NCBI GenBank assembly: GCA_029891385.1
Contig: CM057224.1
Span: 5,704,001-5,768,000, forward strand
Source of the DNA: Erythroxylum novogranatense
Lineage: Eukaryota > Streptophyta > Magnoliopsida > Malpighiales > Erythroxylaceae
Length of the DNA: 64,000 nucleotides
Reading direction: 5' to 3'
Shown here: one piece after another, positions 1 through 11,345 of the stretch
How positions within the stretch are numbered: the first letter of the stretch is position 1
Layout of the letters: each line of letters opens with the position of its first letter
Made by a program: the position numbers and the translations under genes
Notes under the pieces: generated by a model
Databases searched by the model: none
What the model was told of the DNA's origin: nothing
Seen by the model: only the letters and a program-made list of their open reading frames with translations

Positions 1-798
1 AACCAAGTTTATACCGTAAACACAACGAGTCCGATTTTGATCTCGTAGGCCCACAAGCGGCAGCCGGAGAAGGCTATAATTTTCCATACGCCGACGTGCA
101 CGTGACTAACACAACGCTCCTCTCTTTCCCACATAAAAGCACATATCATGCTTAAATCAATTAATCAATACTCTTTTACTAATATACACAATGCCATGAA
201 ATCTTCCGAGGCATAACACAATGTATGTTGCAATTCATCCAAAGTCCATGTATTGAATCAAAAGTGATTTTCAAAACATTCATACAATGATGCAACATTT
301 ATGATGCAATTGAAATTAGAAAATCTCTTTATTTAAAGAAAGCAAGAAGGGCTTATAAATTCAAATTATAAACACATTACCCACCTCGAATCGATGCTAG
401 AAACTTGTTCCTCGCTCCAATTTGTCCATTGATTCCTTCTTTCTTCCAATTTAACTTTACCTAAAGCAATCCCACACAAATTCAATATCATAATTAACTT
501 AATCCTCAAATTGAACTTAGAAACACTAATCCCTCATATATTCAAGCTTTCTAAATCACAAATTTCCAAAATTCCCAAATTCTAAATTTGGGCATAAACC
601 CTAATTAATTTCCATCCAAAATTAAACCCATAATACTTAGCAATCAACAAAATTAACTTCATACTCCACAAACTCATTCCCTTTTCCATGATTCTAAACC
701 AAAACTCTTCCAAAATTCACAAATCAAAATTTTGGGTCTTACCTCATCCTTCACCATTTTCGGATGCATCTTGGTTTGGAAGGAAGCTTTCATCATCT

Positions 799-1615
799 TG
801 TTAGAGTAGTGCCCTAAAGGCAATCCCCTTTAGCGCTTTTTGTTCACAGTCATGTACAGACTTTATGAATAAATAAAGAAAGGCATGTTTCATTTATTTG
901 ATGTTCTTTATGAATTGATATTGATCTTTAATCAAATTAATGAAGTCCATGATATATGACATAGCATGAAGGAAATTATGATGTGATCATAATCCCGAGA
1001 TTCCTATCATGTGCAATTATGTTAGTATCTAAATTTTCCTAGTCATAGGATTAATGAGACCGACATCATTAATCCTACGACTAACATATGTCATACCCTC
1101 GATTGGATCAAGCAAGGATCTCGAAACCGTAACTATGAGATATTTAGAGTTGACATATGGATGCTTACTAGTGGTCGAAGTTCATTGATGATTCGCCATG
1201 AGATCATCACATGGATTTAATGTCGTTGATAATCTCATCATAGAATGGTGCAAGTATCCTTAGACTTGAGGTACTCAAGGATATCTTGATACCGATCCTG
1301 CATTTTGACTCCATTCCTTGTGGCCTTCCGGAGGTTACTCATAGGATGGTGCTTGGGTGCAGCTTGAGGTATTCAAAGTAATTGGTTTGATGAATTCATC
1401 ACGAACCGCATCACGAACCCTTCCATGTATTAATTATCGTGCAATTCGTCCTTTCAACATCCTATACCCCACTTGGTTATGAGTATGGCTAATATGTCAA
1501 CTCTTACTAGACTAAGTCTAGCCCAAGTGAAATCAGTTGCTGTCTGAGGACTCATTACTTTATATGTCCATGAAGACACTCTTCATGACATAGTCATGCT
1601 CTGGCCAGAGACTTA
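799..1615 (+). repeat. Copia-1 5' LTR, rearranged
   Basis: Bases 799-1376 align directly with the first part of the 3' LTR (6420-7004). Bases 1377-1615 match the 3' LTR in reverse complement. The distal part of the LTR, equivalent to 7313-8227 and including the TTAA-rich tract and the TATATATATGG promoter-like sequence, is not found here. From 1616 the sequence has no match in the 3' LTR, so the true 5' LTR/internal border and the primer-binding site cannot be placed. Confidence 0.8.
1377..1615 (-). other. inverted LTR segment inside Copia-1 5' LTR
   Basis: This stretch is the reverse complement of roughly 7082-7312 in the 3' LTR, including the block around the GGCCAGAG motif and the AACCAAGTGGGG block. 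The left breakpoint has the short shared word GTAATTG in both orientations, as expected for a microhomology-driven switch. The right breakpoint follows GAGACTTA and leads straight into palindromic repeats. Confidence 0.85.
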
Positions 1616-1620
1616 CATAT

Positions 1621-1757
1621 AAGTCGCCTTATGGCACCTGCCCATGTACAAGTCGCCTTGTAATGTGCTACAAGTCGACTTATACTAAAACCTTGAACAA
1701 GTCGACTTGTGTGTGGGCAGAAGCATAAGGTGACTTGCATTCGATGAAAGTCGACTT
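1621..1757. repeat. cluster of AAGTCGACTT palindromes
   Basis: The perfect 10-bp palindrome AAGTCGACTT occurs at 1672-1681, 1699-1708 and 1748-1757, with the variant AAGTCGCCTT at 1621-1630 and 1650-1659. The same palindrome occurs four times at the start of the related solo LTR (19510-19590). Function unknown. Confidence 0.85.
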
Positions 1758-1957
1758 GTGACATGCTCAGGTTGGATGATGGATGATTATAAGGATTGAT
1801 TCAATTTGATTGATGAAACCTAAATCATGCAATATATTCCTAGTGACTATGATCCTTCAGCTTGGAGTCTAGAATTTCTAAATCCCTCCTCGGTATATGA
1901 AAAACTAACGCCTTCCATTAATATGGTAAGAACCAGAGTTCTTATAGGGATGGGTTG

Positions 1958-2340
1958 TTGGGTAAACCCAAGCTCACTCTATACGGATATGTTCGAACCA
2001 TGAAAATATGATTTTCTGATTAATGAGTTAGTTTTCACTGGAAGCGTTAGTTTGTTGAGTAAACTCAAGGTCAACGTGGACAGAGGTGAAATTGGGTAGC
2101 ATACATCGGATGTATGCGCATCAAAGAGTTGATACCCAATGTAAGTGCATACATCAACAAGTTGATAAAGATCGATCGATAGTCAGTCTAAGATGTAATT
2201 GGTATATCCGATACCTCCCGAGACATAAGGTGGCTTGTTGGTAAACCCAAGGTCATTCTCAATGTCGGTTATCGATGATGCAATTGGTATGTTCGATACC
2301 TACCGATTGACCTAAGTTGTGGCTTGTTGGGTAAACCCAA
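1958..2340 (+). repeat. four dispersed hairpin motifs TTGGGTAAACCCAA
   Basis: A 5-bp stem with a TAAA loop recurs at 1958-1971, 2055-2068, 2238-2250 and 2327-2340, each followed by a block like AAGGTCATTCT or AAGCTCACTCT. The second copy is TTGAGTAAACTCAA, so both sides of the stem changed together. The third has lost one G. They lie just upstream of the degenerate gag start, in the leader of Copia-1. Confidence 0.7.
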
Positions 2341-2528
2341 GGTCATTCTTAGCAATATCGGATATCAACCCACTAGACATTATGTCACTTTGTTTCTTTG
2401 GATTCAGAATGAGGGTTATGGATTCTATGAAACTAGTGGGAGCTCTTTTGCATATCATTCAAGTCCTTATGATTATGCAGCTATTCCTATTCTAACATTT
2501 TTCCTCTCTATCCGTAGGTTATTTGAAA

Positions 2529-3318
2529 ATGTCGTCAAGTGTGAATCTTCATTCGCTTATGGATTCCAACAAGTTAATCGGACCGAATTTTCTTGGTGGT
2601 TAAGGAATCGAGAATAGTTCTCGATCCAAGGTCCAGGATATATCCTAGATTTTCCACTTCCAGATGCACTGTCGTCGATGCTTCGATGATGATCGAAGGC
2701 ATATAGTAAGCATCTAAAGGATGTTGACATGGCTACTTGCATCATGCTTGCCTCGATGTCACCAGAGTCGCAGAAGCGGCGATGAGTCCATGGATGCTCA
2801 CACTATAGTATTTCATCTTAGGGAGCTGTTTGACGAGCAAGCCCGGTCCGAAAGATTCGAGACCTCAAGGCTTCTCTTCACCATTAAAGATGGCTCGTGG
2901 ACATCTGCATGCGAAGACGCTCGAAGATGAATGGCTATATTGAGAGATTGGCCGCCTTAGGTTTTGCAATGGATCATGAGTTAAGTATAGACTTAATTGG
3001 TTGGATTGTCCGGCGCTTATGCACATTCGTGTTAAACTATCGGATGAACCAAATATCCACTACAATACCGAGTGATCAATCTGCCAAGACAAATGAAAGC
3101 GCACTATCAAGAGTGATAGTAAGCAAGTCTTGGTAGTAGCTTCTTCTTCTTCAGTTCCAAGAAGAAAAGAACCCAAAGAAGAAGAAGGAAAAGAAACCAA
3201 AGGAAGCGCCATCAAGAAGAAGACCAAAGAAGCTCGCCCGAAAGGAACTTGCTTCCATTGCGGTAAAGATGGCCATTGGAGACGAATTGCAAAGTCTATT
3301 CGAGTCGCTGAAGCGTAA
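2529..3318 (+). pseudogene. gag: Copia-1 gag, degenerate
   Basis: Gag packages element RNA into cytoplasmic virus-like particles. The ATG at 2529 opens MSSSVNLHSLMDSNKL, a start common in plant copia Gag, but the frame stops soon after. Further on, other frames contain the Gag helix YIERLAALGFAMDHELSIDL (about 2937-2996) and a zinc knuckle CFHCGKDGHW at 3250-3280, whose last cysteine is lost by a frame break. A basic, Lys/Glu-rich linker precedes the knuckle. At least three frame changes separate these pieces. The region is not translatable as given, though several breaks coincide with altered CTG sites and may be consensus errors. Confidence 0.85.
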
Positions 3319-3379
3319 GAAGGCATCGATGCCTCGACTACTTCAGTTTGTATGTCATTGAAGTTAATCTCACATCGAT

Positions 3380-4411
3380 CACAACATTTGGGTATTTGAT
3401 ACCGGTTGTGGCTCACACATATGTAATGATATGCGGGCCTCGTGACGAGAGGCAACTCATGAAGGGAGAAGTAGACCTACGTGTTGGAAATGGAGCAAGA
3501 GTTGCTGCATTAGCCGTAGGAACCTATGTTTTGAATCTCCCTACTGGGCTTGTACTGGAATTGGATGATTGTTATTTTGTACCCGTTTTGACAAAGAATA
3601 TATTGTCTGTTTCTTGTCTAAATAGAGCTGGATTCCATATGAATTTTAATAGCAATGGTTGTTCTATCAATTCTAATGGAATGCTTTATGGAACTGGTAC
3701 ATTGTGCAATGGTATTTACATATTAGATATGTCTAATCCAATTTTAAATGTCAATGACACCAAACGACATAAAAGAGATAATTTAAAGTCAACTTACTTA
3801 TGGCATTGTCGACTTGGCCATATAAATGAGACACGCATCGCTAAACTCCACAAGAGTGGCAGTTTAGGGTCATTTGATTATGAATCATATGACACATGCG
3901 AATCTTGTTTATTAGGCAAGATGACTAAGTTACCCTTCAAGGGAAAGGGTGAACGAGCGATTGGAGTATTAGACCTAATACATTCAGATGTATGCGGTCC
4001 GATGTCCATCCATGCCAGAAGTGGTTGTCGTTACTTCATTACCTTTATCGATGATTATTCACGATATGGGTACTTGTATCTGATGAGATACAAATCTGAA
4101 GCGTTTGAAAGGTTCAAACAATTCAGAAATGAAGTAGAAAACCAGCTTGGTAAAAGTATCAAGGCATTACGATCCGATCGTGGTGGAGAATACTTAGACC
4201 AACAGCCAGGATTATCTCGTAGATAATGGGATATTATCTCGGGACTCCTCCTTACACGCCGCAAAGACAATGGTGTGGTGAAAGGAGAAATCGAACCTTG
4301 TTGGACATGGTACGATCAATGATGGGTTTCGCAGTTACCAAAATCATTTTGGGGTATGCGCTAGAGACAATTGCTTACTTGTTAAACAGAGTTCCCTCTA
4401 AGACAGCTTGA
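3380..4411 (+). pseudogene. pol: Copia-1 protease and integrase region, degenerate
   Basis: The aspartic protease signature VFDTGCGSHICND is readable from 3392 in one frame, while the open frame from 3348 runs in another. The zinc-binding pre-integrase segment follows at about 3795-3945 (LWHCRLGHINETRIAKLH, then CESCLLGK). The integrase core shows HSDVCGPM and FIDDYSRYGYLYLM with the catalytic aspartates, and RSDRGGEYL. The frame then stops at 4224 and shifts into the segment with ERRNRTLLDMVRSMM, which holds the expected catalytic glutamate. The enzyme would have inserted element cDNA into chromatin; as read here it is split in at least three pieces. Confidence 0.88.
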
Positions 4412-4763
4412 TGTTACTCCATATGAGATGTGGACTAACAGAAAACCTTATCTTTCTCATCTGAAAGTATGGGGTTGTCCTGCTTCGTGAAGCGGATTCA
4501 TCGAGATAAGCTTGAAGCAAAGTCCGACAAGTGTTTGTTTGTAGGATATCCTAAAGAGACCATGGGATATCAATTCTACCTTCTTTGAGGAACAAAAGGT
4601 GTTTGTTTCAAGCATCTTTGTCTTTTTAGAGAAAGAGTTTCTTCCGCAAGAAGACAAGGGGAGCAAAGTTGAACTTGAAGAAGTTCAAGATGTTCAAACA
4701 AGCACGTATCAATCGCTCAACTCAAACTGCCACTCATTCGGATGAAGTAACAATTCAACCTTC

Positions 4764-5680
4764 GTGACACACGAAGTTCGTAGGTCAAGTAGGATGCGCA
4801 CTATTCCCGAGAGATATGGATTTCTCGTAAGTGAACAGAATGATGTATTGCTCATAGAAAATGATGAGCCTGCTACCTATGAAGAGGTTCTGAAAAGTTC
4901 AGAGTCTGAAAAATGGCTTTGTGCCATGAAAGTCGAAATGGATTCCATGTACATAAACCAAGTATGGACTTTGGTCGATGCACCAAAGGATAAAACCTAT
5001 AGGGTGCAAATGGGTTTTCAAGAAGAAACCGACATGGATGGTAATGTGATTACCTACAAAGCAAGGCTTGTGGCTAAAGGATTTCGTCAAAGACAAGGAG
5101 TTAACTATGACGAGACCTTCAGCCCCGTAGCAATGCTCAAATCCATTCAGATACTCCTAGCCATTGCCGCTCATTATGATTATGAGATATGACAAATGGA
5201 TGTGAAGATGCTTTCCTTAACGGAAATCGCCGAGGATGTGTACATGACACAACCAGAGGGCTTCACTTCCAAAGATGGCGAAAAGGTATGCAAGCTTCGT
5301 AAATCCATCTATGGATTGAAGCAAGCATCCAGAGTTGAAACATCCGCTTTGATGAGTCAATCAAAGAGTTTGGTTTCTCACAAAATCCGGATGAACACCG
5401 TGTGTACAAGAAGGTTAATGGGAATGCAATCGCTTTTCCTTGTGTTGTATGTAGATGACATATCGTTACTCGTAAACGATGTCTCATTGATGCAATCCGC
5501 TAAAATTTGGTTGTCCAAGAATTTGCGATGAAAGACCTTGGTGAAGCAACTTATATCCTTGGGATAAAGATCTATAGAGATAGATCAAAGAGGTTGCTTG
5601 GTCTTTCACAATCATCGATATAGACAAGATGCTAAAGAGGTTTAGCATGGAGCAATCCAAGAGAGGGTTTCTTCCCATTA
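4764..5680 (+). pseudogene. pol: Copia-1 reverse transcriptase, degenerate
   Basis: The frame 4764-5192 has the copia RT opening (WLCAMKVEMDSM, NQVWTLVDAP, YKARLVAKGFRQRQGVNYDE). A TGG-to-TGA change at 5190-5192 ends it, and 5196-5531 continues with EDVYMTQPEGF, KLRKSIYGLKQA and the catalytic box YVDDISLL. The residue after DDI is Ser where Leu is usual, through CTG being read as TCG. Just after 5200 the expected codons are missing bases exactly where ACTG and CTGG are expected, giving the frameshift. The fingers and palm are represented; the thumb is unreadable. Confidence 0.88.
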
Positions 5681-5699
5681 CTCATGGGATAACACTCGA

Positions 5700-6403
5700 A
5701 ATCTATGTGTCCTAAGACACAAGATGAGAGGATTCACATGGATCGATCCCGTGATCGTCTGCAGAGGATCGATCATGTATGCTATGTTATGTACGAGGTC
5801 CGATGTATCGTATGCTCGAGTGTCACGAGCAGATACCAATCGGATCCCGGTGAGGGTCATCGGGTAGTCACAAAATATCCTCAAGTACTTGCGAAGGACT
5901 AAGGATGTTTTCTTGATATATAGAGATGGAAATCTCCAAGTGAGCGGCATACGGATGCGGCCTAATCGACAAGGATGACTCGGATCCCAACAAAGTTATG
6001 TTTTCACGCTAAACGGCGAGCGGTCATTGGAAGAGTTCCAAACAAGAGACGATCACGATTCGACGATCGAGGCGAGTACATTCTTTGCATCGAGGCGTGA
6101 AGGAAGTCGTTTGGATCAAGAAGTTCATTTCAACTTGGTGTGGTTCCTAGTGTGATGGACCCATACAGCTTGTATTGTGACAACAATGGGGCTATTGCTC
6201 GAGCAAAAGAACCGAGGTCTCACCAACGATCTAAACACGCACTCTGCAGATATCATCGATTCGAGAGATCATTCTAGAGGTGATGTCATGATCGAGAGGA
6301 TTCCCACAGAGCGTAACATTGCCGATCCGCTGAAGCCATTGTCACGTAAGAATTTTGATTCTCATGTACTCGCTTATGGTATTAGATACCAAGGCGATTG
6401 ACT
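5700..6403 (+). pseudogene. pol: Copia-1 RNase H, degenerate
   Basis: RNase H removes the RNA strand during cDNA synthesis. Fragments in changing frames include SVTSRYQSDPGEGH (about 5817-5860), DPIQLYCDNNGAIARAKEPR (about 6150-6212), and the C-terminal ERIPTERNIADPLKPLSRKN ending at a stop at 6401, just before the polypurine tract. The 5701-6120 stretch is rich in CG and contains, by my count, only three CAG/CTG words, far fewer than copia relatives would carry. Many apparent frameshifts here therefore follow the CTG/CAG pattern. Confidence 0.85.
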
Positions 6404-6408
6404 TTAGG

Positions 6409-6419
6409 TCAAGGGAGAT
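6409..6419 (+). promoter_or_regulatory. Copia-1 polypurine tract
   Basis: The purine run AAGGGAGAT immediately precedes the 3' LTR start TGTTAGAG at 6420, the position where plus-strand DNA synthesis is primed. Confidence 0.75.
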
Positions 6420-8227
6420 TGTTAGAGTAGTGCCCTAAAGGCAATCCCTTTAGCGCTTTTTGTTCACAATCATGTATGCACTTTATGAATAAATAAAGAA
6501 AGGCATGTTTCATTTATTTGATGTTCTTTATGAATTGATATTGATCTTTAATCAAATTAATGAAGTCCATGATATATGACATAGAATGAAGGAAATTATG
6601 ATGTGATCATAATCCGAGATTCCTATCATGTGCAATTATGTCAAGATATCTAAATTTTCCTAGTCATAGGATTAATGAGACCGACATCATTAATCCCACG
6701 GATTAGATATGTCATACTCCTTGATTGGATCAAGCAAGGATCTCAAAACCGTAAATATGAGATATTTAGAGTTGACATATGGATGCTTACTAGTGGTAGT
6801 AAGTTCATCGATGACTCGCCATGAGATCATCACATGGATTTAATGTCGCGATAATCTCATCATAGAAATGGTGCAAGTATCCTTAGACTTGAGGTACTCA
6901 AGGATATCTTGGATACTGATCCTTTACTTTGACTCCATTCCTTGTGGCCTTCCAGAGGTTACTCATAGGATGGTGCTTGGGTACAGTTTGAGGTATTCGA
7001 AGGTAATTGAGTAGACAATAAAGGATTCATCACTTCTGTGAGAACAGAAGAGATACCCTGGCCTCTTGTCAGGATCATTACTTTAAGTCTCTGGCCAGAG
7101 CATGACTATGTCATGAAGAGTGTCTTCATGGACATATAAAGTAATGAGTCCTCAGACAGGAACTGATTTCACTTGGGCTAGACTTAGTCTAGTAAGAGTT
7201 GACATATTAGCCATACTCATAACCAAGTGGGGTATAGGATGTTGAAAGGACGAATTGCACAGTAATTATCTATGGAAGGGTTCGTGATGAATTCATCAAA
7301 CCAATTACTTTCTGGTCAATTTGGGGTCATGATGTGTTGCTAGATACCGCTCATGACTTGCTCAGATTAATTGTTAATCTAAGTGGCCAACATAACCGGG
7401 AACCTAAAGGGTCACACGCATAAGAGTGTTTCAGAGAATCCGTAAAATAGTATTGGACTGAGTTCCAATTATGAAGAGCAACTGGATTAAATGGATCCCA
7501 ATGAGATTGGGATATGTCCCGATGAGATCACGACATCAATATTGCTAAGAAAGGTTTAGGAGTCGTTTTGAAAGATCGGGGCCCTGTGAGGTTTGGGACC
7601 GACCTCGGTTGGATCGACCTTAGATTTATATTCTAATTAATTAATTAAGTAAATTAATTAATTAATTATTATATATATATGGACATGTGCGTGGAATGAG
7701 GGAAGAGAGGATAAAACTTTGAAAAGTCAAAGTTTATTTCTTTATTCATTAAGGATCTAATGGCCATTAATCATCCAAATGTCCTCATCTTTAGGTGTCT
7801 TATTTAATTGTTAAATAAACCTATAAGGAGGCTTCCTTGGATGCATGAAGTCTGAAGGTTTTTGCTTGAAGGAAAAGAGAATGCTTAAGAGTTAAGCTTT
7901 GGAAAACTAGGTTTTCATTTTCTTCATTCTTCCTTAAGGCATAATCGGTTCTCTCTTCTCCAACAAGGATACCAACGCCAATCTCAAGCTCTCCAGATGG
8001 AGGTAGGGTCTAGCAGCTCTTATTCTGTTCTAGCTATTCCCGGTGAAAAGTGTTTGACTCGGTTAGGTTTTCTGATCTCTGCGTGGATACCTTTAGAGAT
8101 AGTCTCTATTGGCTATTCAGTTTGAGTTTTCATCTTGACACACGGATCCCGGGTTTGGGAAGGTCCTGAATAAAATTTTTGTTTCCGCTGCTGGAACATG
8201 TGATGTTCCTCCCGGGATTTTCCTACA
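6420..8227 (+). repeat. Copia-1 3' LTR (1808 bp)
   Basis: Runs from TGTTAGAG to TTCCTACA and is followed by the target duplication CATCT. It contains a TTAATTAA-rich low-complexity tract and a TATATATATGG sequence near 7635-7682, a plausible promoter, since the same stretch is retained in the related solo LTR near 20830-20875. It is the reference for judging the rearranged 5' LTR. Confidence 0.92.
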
Positions 8228-9106
8228 CATCTTCCATCCTTTTTTTCCTTGAAACAACTCAAAATCCCCTTGAGATCTCCCAAAAATCGAAAACCCTATG
8301 CTTTCCCTCTCTTTCTCTTTCATTTTCTCTCATCCAAAAGTGCTCTCCCTTCTCTCTTCTTTCTCTTATTTCTTTTAAGTCTTTTGGGCAATAATCGTGA
8401 TTCTCCTCCAAACAACTACAGCCCCCTTGCTTTTATAGTGCCAGGTCAATTAATGAATAAGGAATGACCCATAAGCCCCTCCATTTAAGCCTATAAACTT
8501 AACCCTTTAAGTAAACTTCCAAAATTGCCCCTTCATTGGTCTTTAAAAATGACATCTTGTCTGATTATTTCGATCAGGTAAATGAAACCATTTGACAAAA
8601 CTTTATTCTAGAGAAATGTTCCTCTATGTCTTACGAATCCAACCCTTCAAGAATTGGATCAATCGGAGCTCTATAACTCAAGATATCTTCAAAATACTGA
8701 AGTCTGTTCTTCAGACTCGAGGCTGAACACTACACCTAACTTCCGACCTGAATTTGGAAGTCTTAGAGGCTACATTGTCGATCGGCTCCTTCATAACATC
8801 TTTAGCCCCATGTCTCTATTTTCATTTGCAAAAAGAATCAAATCGATCGGAGTTCTACCAATTGAGATATCTCTAAAATACTGAACACTGTCCAAACTTT
8901 TATAACCGATCAGTTCACGAAAATCTGAGCTATATTTCTCCATTTAATTCCAAAACTGATCTATGTAGTATGAAAAGATAGAAAAATGTCTTAGGAATCT
9001 AACGCTTCAAAAATCGACTCAATCGGAGGTCTACACAAAAAGTTATGGCAAAAGAAGGAAGAGGGTCAAAACACAAAAGGAGATTATGATGTCGTAGCGA
9101 CAGACG

Positions 9107-9335
9107 AAGTTAAATCGTGATACGATGACGCCAAGACATAAAAATTGCCTGCGTGGTGACGCCAAGACAGACATAAAATTTCGTCTATGGTGACGTCAGC
9201 ACAGACGCAAAATTTCGTCTGTGGTGACATCAGCACAGACGCAAAACTTCGTCTGTGGTGACGTCAGCACAGACGCAAAAATTCGTCTGTAATGACGTCA
9301 GCACAGACGCAAAATTTCGTCTGACCCCCTTCTCC
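9107..9335 (-). repeat. about 34-bp tandem repeats with TGACGTCA, in E
   Basis: About six units of near 34 bp, each containing an inverted pair CAGACG...CGTCTG and a TGACGTCA-like octamer between units. Perfect TGACGTCA is at 9191-9198, 9259-9266 and 9293-9300; others read TGACATCA or TGACGCCA. TGACGTCA is the classic palindromic target of plant bZIP factors. The block lies upstream of the TATA box of this LTR family, so it could act as an enhancer. Confidence 0.85.
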
Positions 9336-9353
9336 AGAACATCCCAACTTAGA

Positions 9354-10040
9354 AAGATCATAACTTTCTACTCAGAACTCCAAATTAGACACGGCTTAAT
9401 TCGTTGGAAAGCTAAGAGAAAAATCTACAACTTTCCAGAAGGAAATTTTGCCAAAATCTATCTTTATCAATTCCAAAAGTGCCCCTAAAGTCAGAAGATA
9501 AGACTTTCATTCCTGCACCAACACTGCACCCAATTCTTAACTTCATGACAATATTTGAGACTCTTAGGCACATAATTGAAATTCGATGTCTTCTTACAAA
9601 ATGTAGCCATATGTCTCTAGTTTAATCCAAATTAAGAATAATCTCGTTTGGATTACTAGAGAAAACGTTATGGTTAAAATACTGAAGCATATTCAGTGAA
9701 TATTTTTCAGATCACTACCAATCTTGTTTCCAAATCTTTCCTTATCACAACTCATACCAAGATCACTCTTTCTACTCTCTTGTCCAATATTTCCATGCTT
9801 TATATCAATGGAAAGATAAAATAACCTCTAAAATGACATAAAGAATTCCAAAGTAACTTCAACCTCTAGTTAAGTCAATTTTTCAATCAAAGTTTCTGCC
9901 CTTTTAACAATCACCTAAGCAATATCCAAACATCAATTTATTATAACTTCTTGCCCCGATATCGAAAAATTGCATACTTTATGGCGTTAGAAAGCTGGAA
10001 ACATGAACTACAACTTGCATTAAGACCAATTTGGCCAAAT
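9354..10040 (+). repeat. array of ~195-bp repeat units in E
   Basis: Related units begin near 9359 (CATAACTTTC), about 9535, 9745 and 9943 (ATAACTTC). Good copies contain ATAACTTT, then a TCCAAAT-like block, then CGTTGGAAAGCT, then CTACAACTTTC. The units are antisense to the LTR and diverged from one another. The same unit is found in the LTRs of B, F and H. Confidence 0.7.
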
Positions 10041-10661
10041 ATATCTATATTAGTACAGATTTTCCATTGAAATTTCTAACACCATTCCAACACATCAACT
10101 TCACATATCAACACATCACCACAAACTCTTCAACTAATTCCTCTCAAACACAATACACACAAATCTATACACAATTGATATTCATACATAATTGATCTTT
10201 CATATCCATATATAAATCCAGATCTCATTAACATCATAAGATAAATGTTTATAAAATGAAATGGCATTCCAAGCCATATTACAACATCAGTATTCAAGTC
10301 CAAGTACAAAAGATACAAAACTCCATCATTCTCCACATATGACTGAAATCTTATTCTTGCAATAATCTAACTTAAAACACCACATGCATAACCAACCAAA
10401 TTGTCTTTGCTTTCTAATTTCTTCAAAATTTTACACTTTCACTTTCTATTTCTTGATTTCAACTTCCATTTCAATCCACTTGAACTTTCATAATCCATAC
10501 AAATCTATTTAAAACCCAAAGTTATCTAATCAAACAAATCTTTTCTCATCAATTTCCTTAAGGCAAAAATATCTATAACTCCATTTATATACAAAAACTC
10601 TAATCAAATTTTCATTTTCATATTTCTAATTTCCACTGAAAGATCGGGGTCCAACAAATGT

Positions 10662-11345
10662 ATCCTCCAAGACTTTCAAATACGGGTCGGATGTTAGGTA
10701 TAGAGTTCAGTCTCAGCTTTGTAATGGTATGAGCAGTGTTCAGTATTATAGGTCGCTAGAGCTCGCTAGAGCTCGGCTTGAGTTGATTTTTTTTGGACAT
10801 TAAACTAGAGACATATATATACAATTCATCTGAAGGAGCCAATCGATAATGTCGCCTATAAGACTTCCAAATATCGGTCGGAAGTTCAGGGTAGTGTTCA
10901 GTCTCGGTGTTGTAATGGCTGAACAGTGTTCAGTGTTATAGGTCGCTAGAGCTCGATAGAGCTCGGATCGAGTTGATTCTTGTTGGTAATGAAAATAGAG
11001 ACATGGGGCTACAAATGTTATGAAGGAGCCGAGCTATAATGTAGCCTCTAAGACTTCCAAATATAGGTCGGAAGTTCAGTATAGTGTTCAGTCCCGGTGT
11101 TGTAATGGCTGAGCAGTGTTCAGTATTTTGGAGATATCTCGATCGATAGAGCTCCGATTGAGTTGGTTCTTATTGGTAATGAAAATAGAGACATGGGGAT
11201 ACAAATGTTATGAAGGAGCCGAGCTATAATTTAGCCTCTAAGACTTCCAAATATGGGTCGGAAATTAGGGGTAGTGTTCAGCCTCGGGTATGAAGAATAG
11301 ACTTCAGTATTTTGGAGATATCTTGAGCTATAGAGCTCCGATCGA
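10662..11345 (+). repeat. 190-bp tandem repeat in D, about 3.5 copies
   Basis: The word AGACTT(T/C)CAAA recurs at 10670, 10861, 11051 and 11241, a spacing of 190-191 bp. Each unit contains GGTCGGA, GTAGTGTTCAG-like, TAGAGCTC(C/G)GAT and AATGAAAATAGAGACATGG-like blocks. The last copy runs into CGATCGATCCAATTCTTGAA and then single-copy LTR. The array lies upstream of the TATA box at 11567. Confidence 0.88.

Larger units (their letters stand above)
799..8227 (+). mobile_element. Copia-1: Ty1/copia retrotransposon, degenerate, inserted in E
   Basis: The element begins TGTTAGAG and ends TTCCTACA, flanked by the perfect 5-bp target duplication CATCT (794-798 and 8228-8232). Removing it restores the uninterrupted E sequence as seen in C around 36650. 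Domain order is gag, protease, integrase, reverse transcriptase, RNase H, which is the Ty1/copia order. The 3' LTR is intact. The 5' LTR is rearranged, with an internal inversion and replacement of its distal half. All coding domains are recognisable but broken by frameshifts and stops, many of them at places where a CTG or CAG is expected. Its LTR family recurs as the solo LTR at 19500-21415. Confidence 0.93.
1..10656 (-). mobile_element. E: C-family LTR on the minus strand, split by Copia-1, left end outside window
   Basis: Read on the minus strand, 10656 down to 8228 and then 798 down to 1 is collinear with the LTR of element C (34284-38732), starting TGTTGGACCCCGATC. About 3.2 kb of a 4.45-kb LTR is present and the rest lies left of the window. 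Its outer end abuts LTR D directly at 10656/10657, so it is the outer edge of a full element or a solo LTR. The first bases of D here, AATGT (10657-10661), should recur as the other half of the target duplication outside the window. It carries the same TATA box (minus, 8431-8437), the TGACGTCA repeat block and the repeat-unit array as C. No coding capacity is seen. Confidence 0.9.

Noticed and set aside
3250..3280. Possible endogenous pararetrovirus (zinc knuckle followed by RT)
   Set aside because: The order gag, protease, integrase, RT, RNase H with LTRs and a target duplication is Ty1/copia; no movement protein or coat-protein domain is present.
9107..9335. Possible CRISPR-like array
   Set aside because: The units are directly adjacent tandem repeats with no unique spacers, inside a plant LTR.
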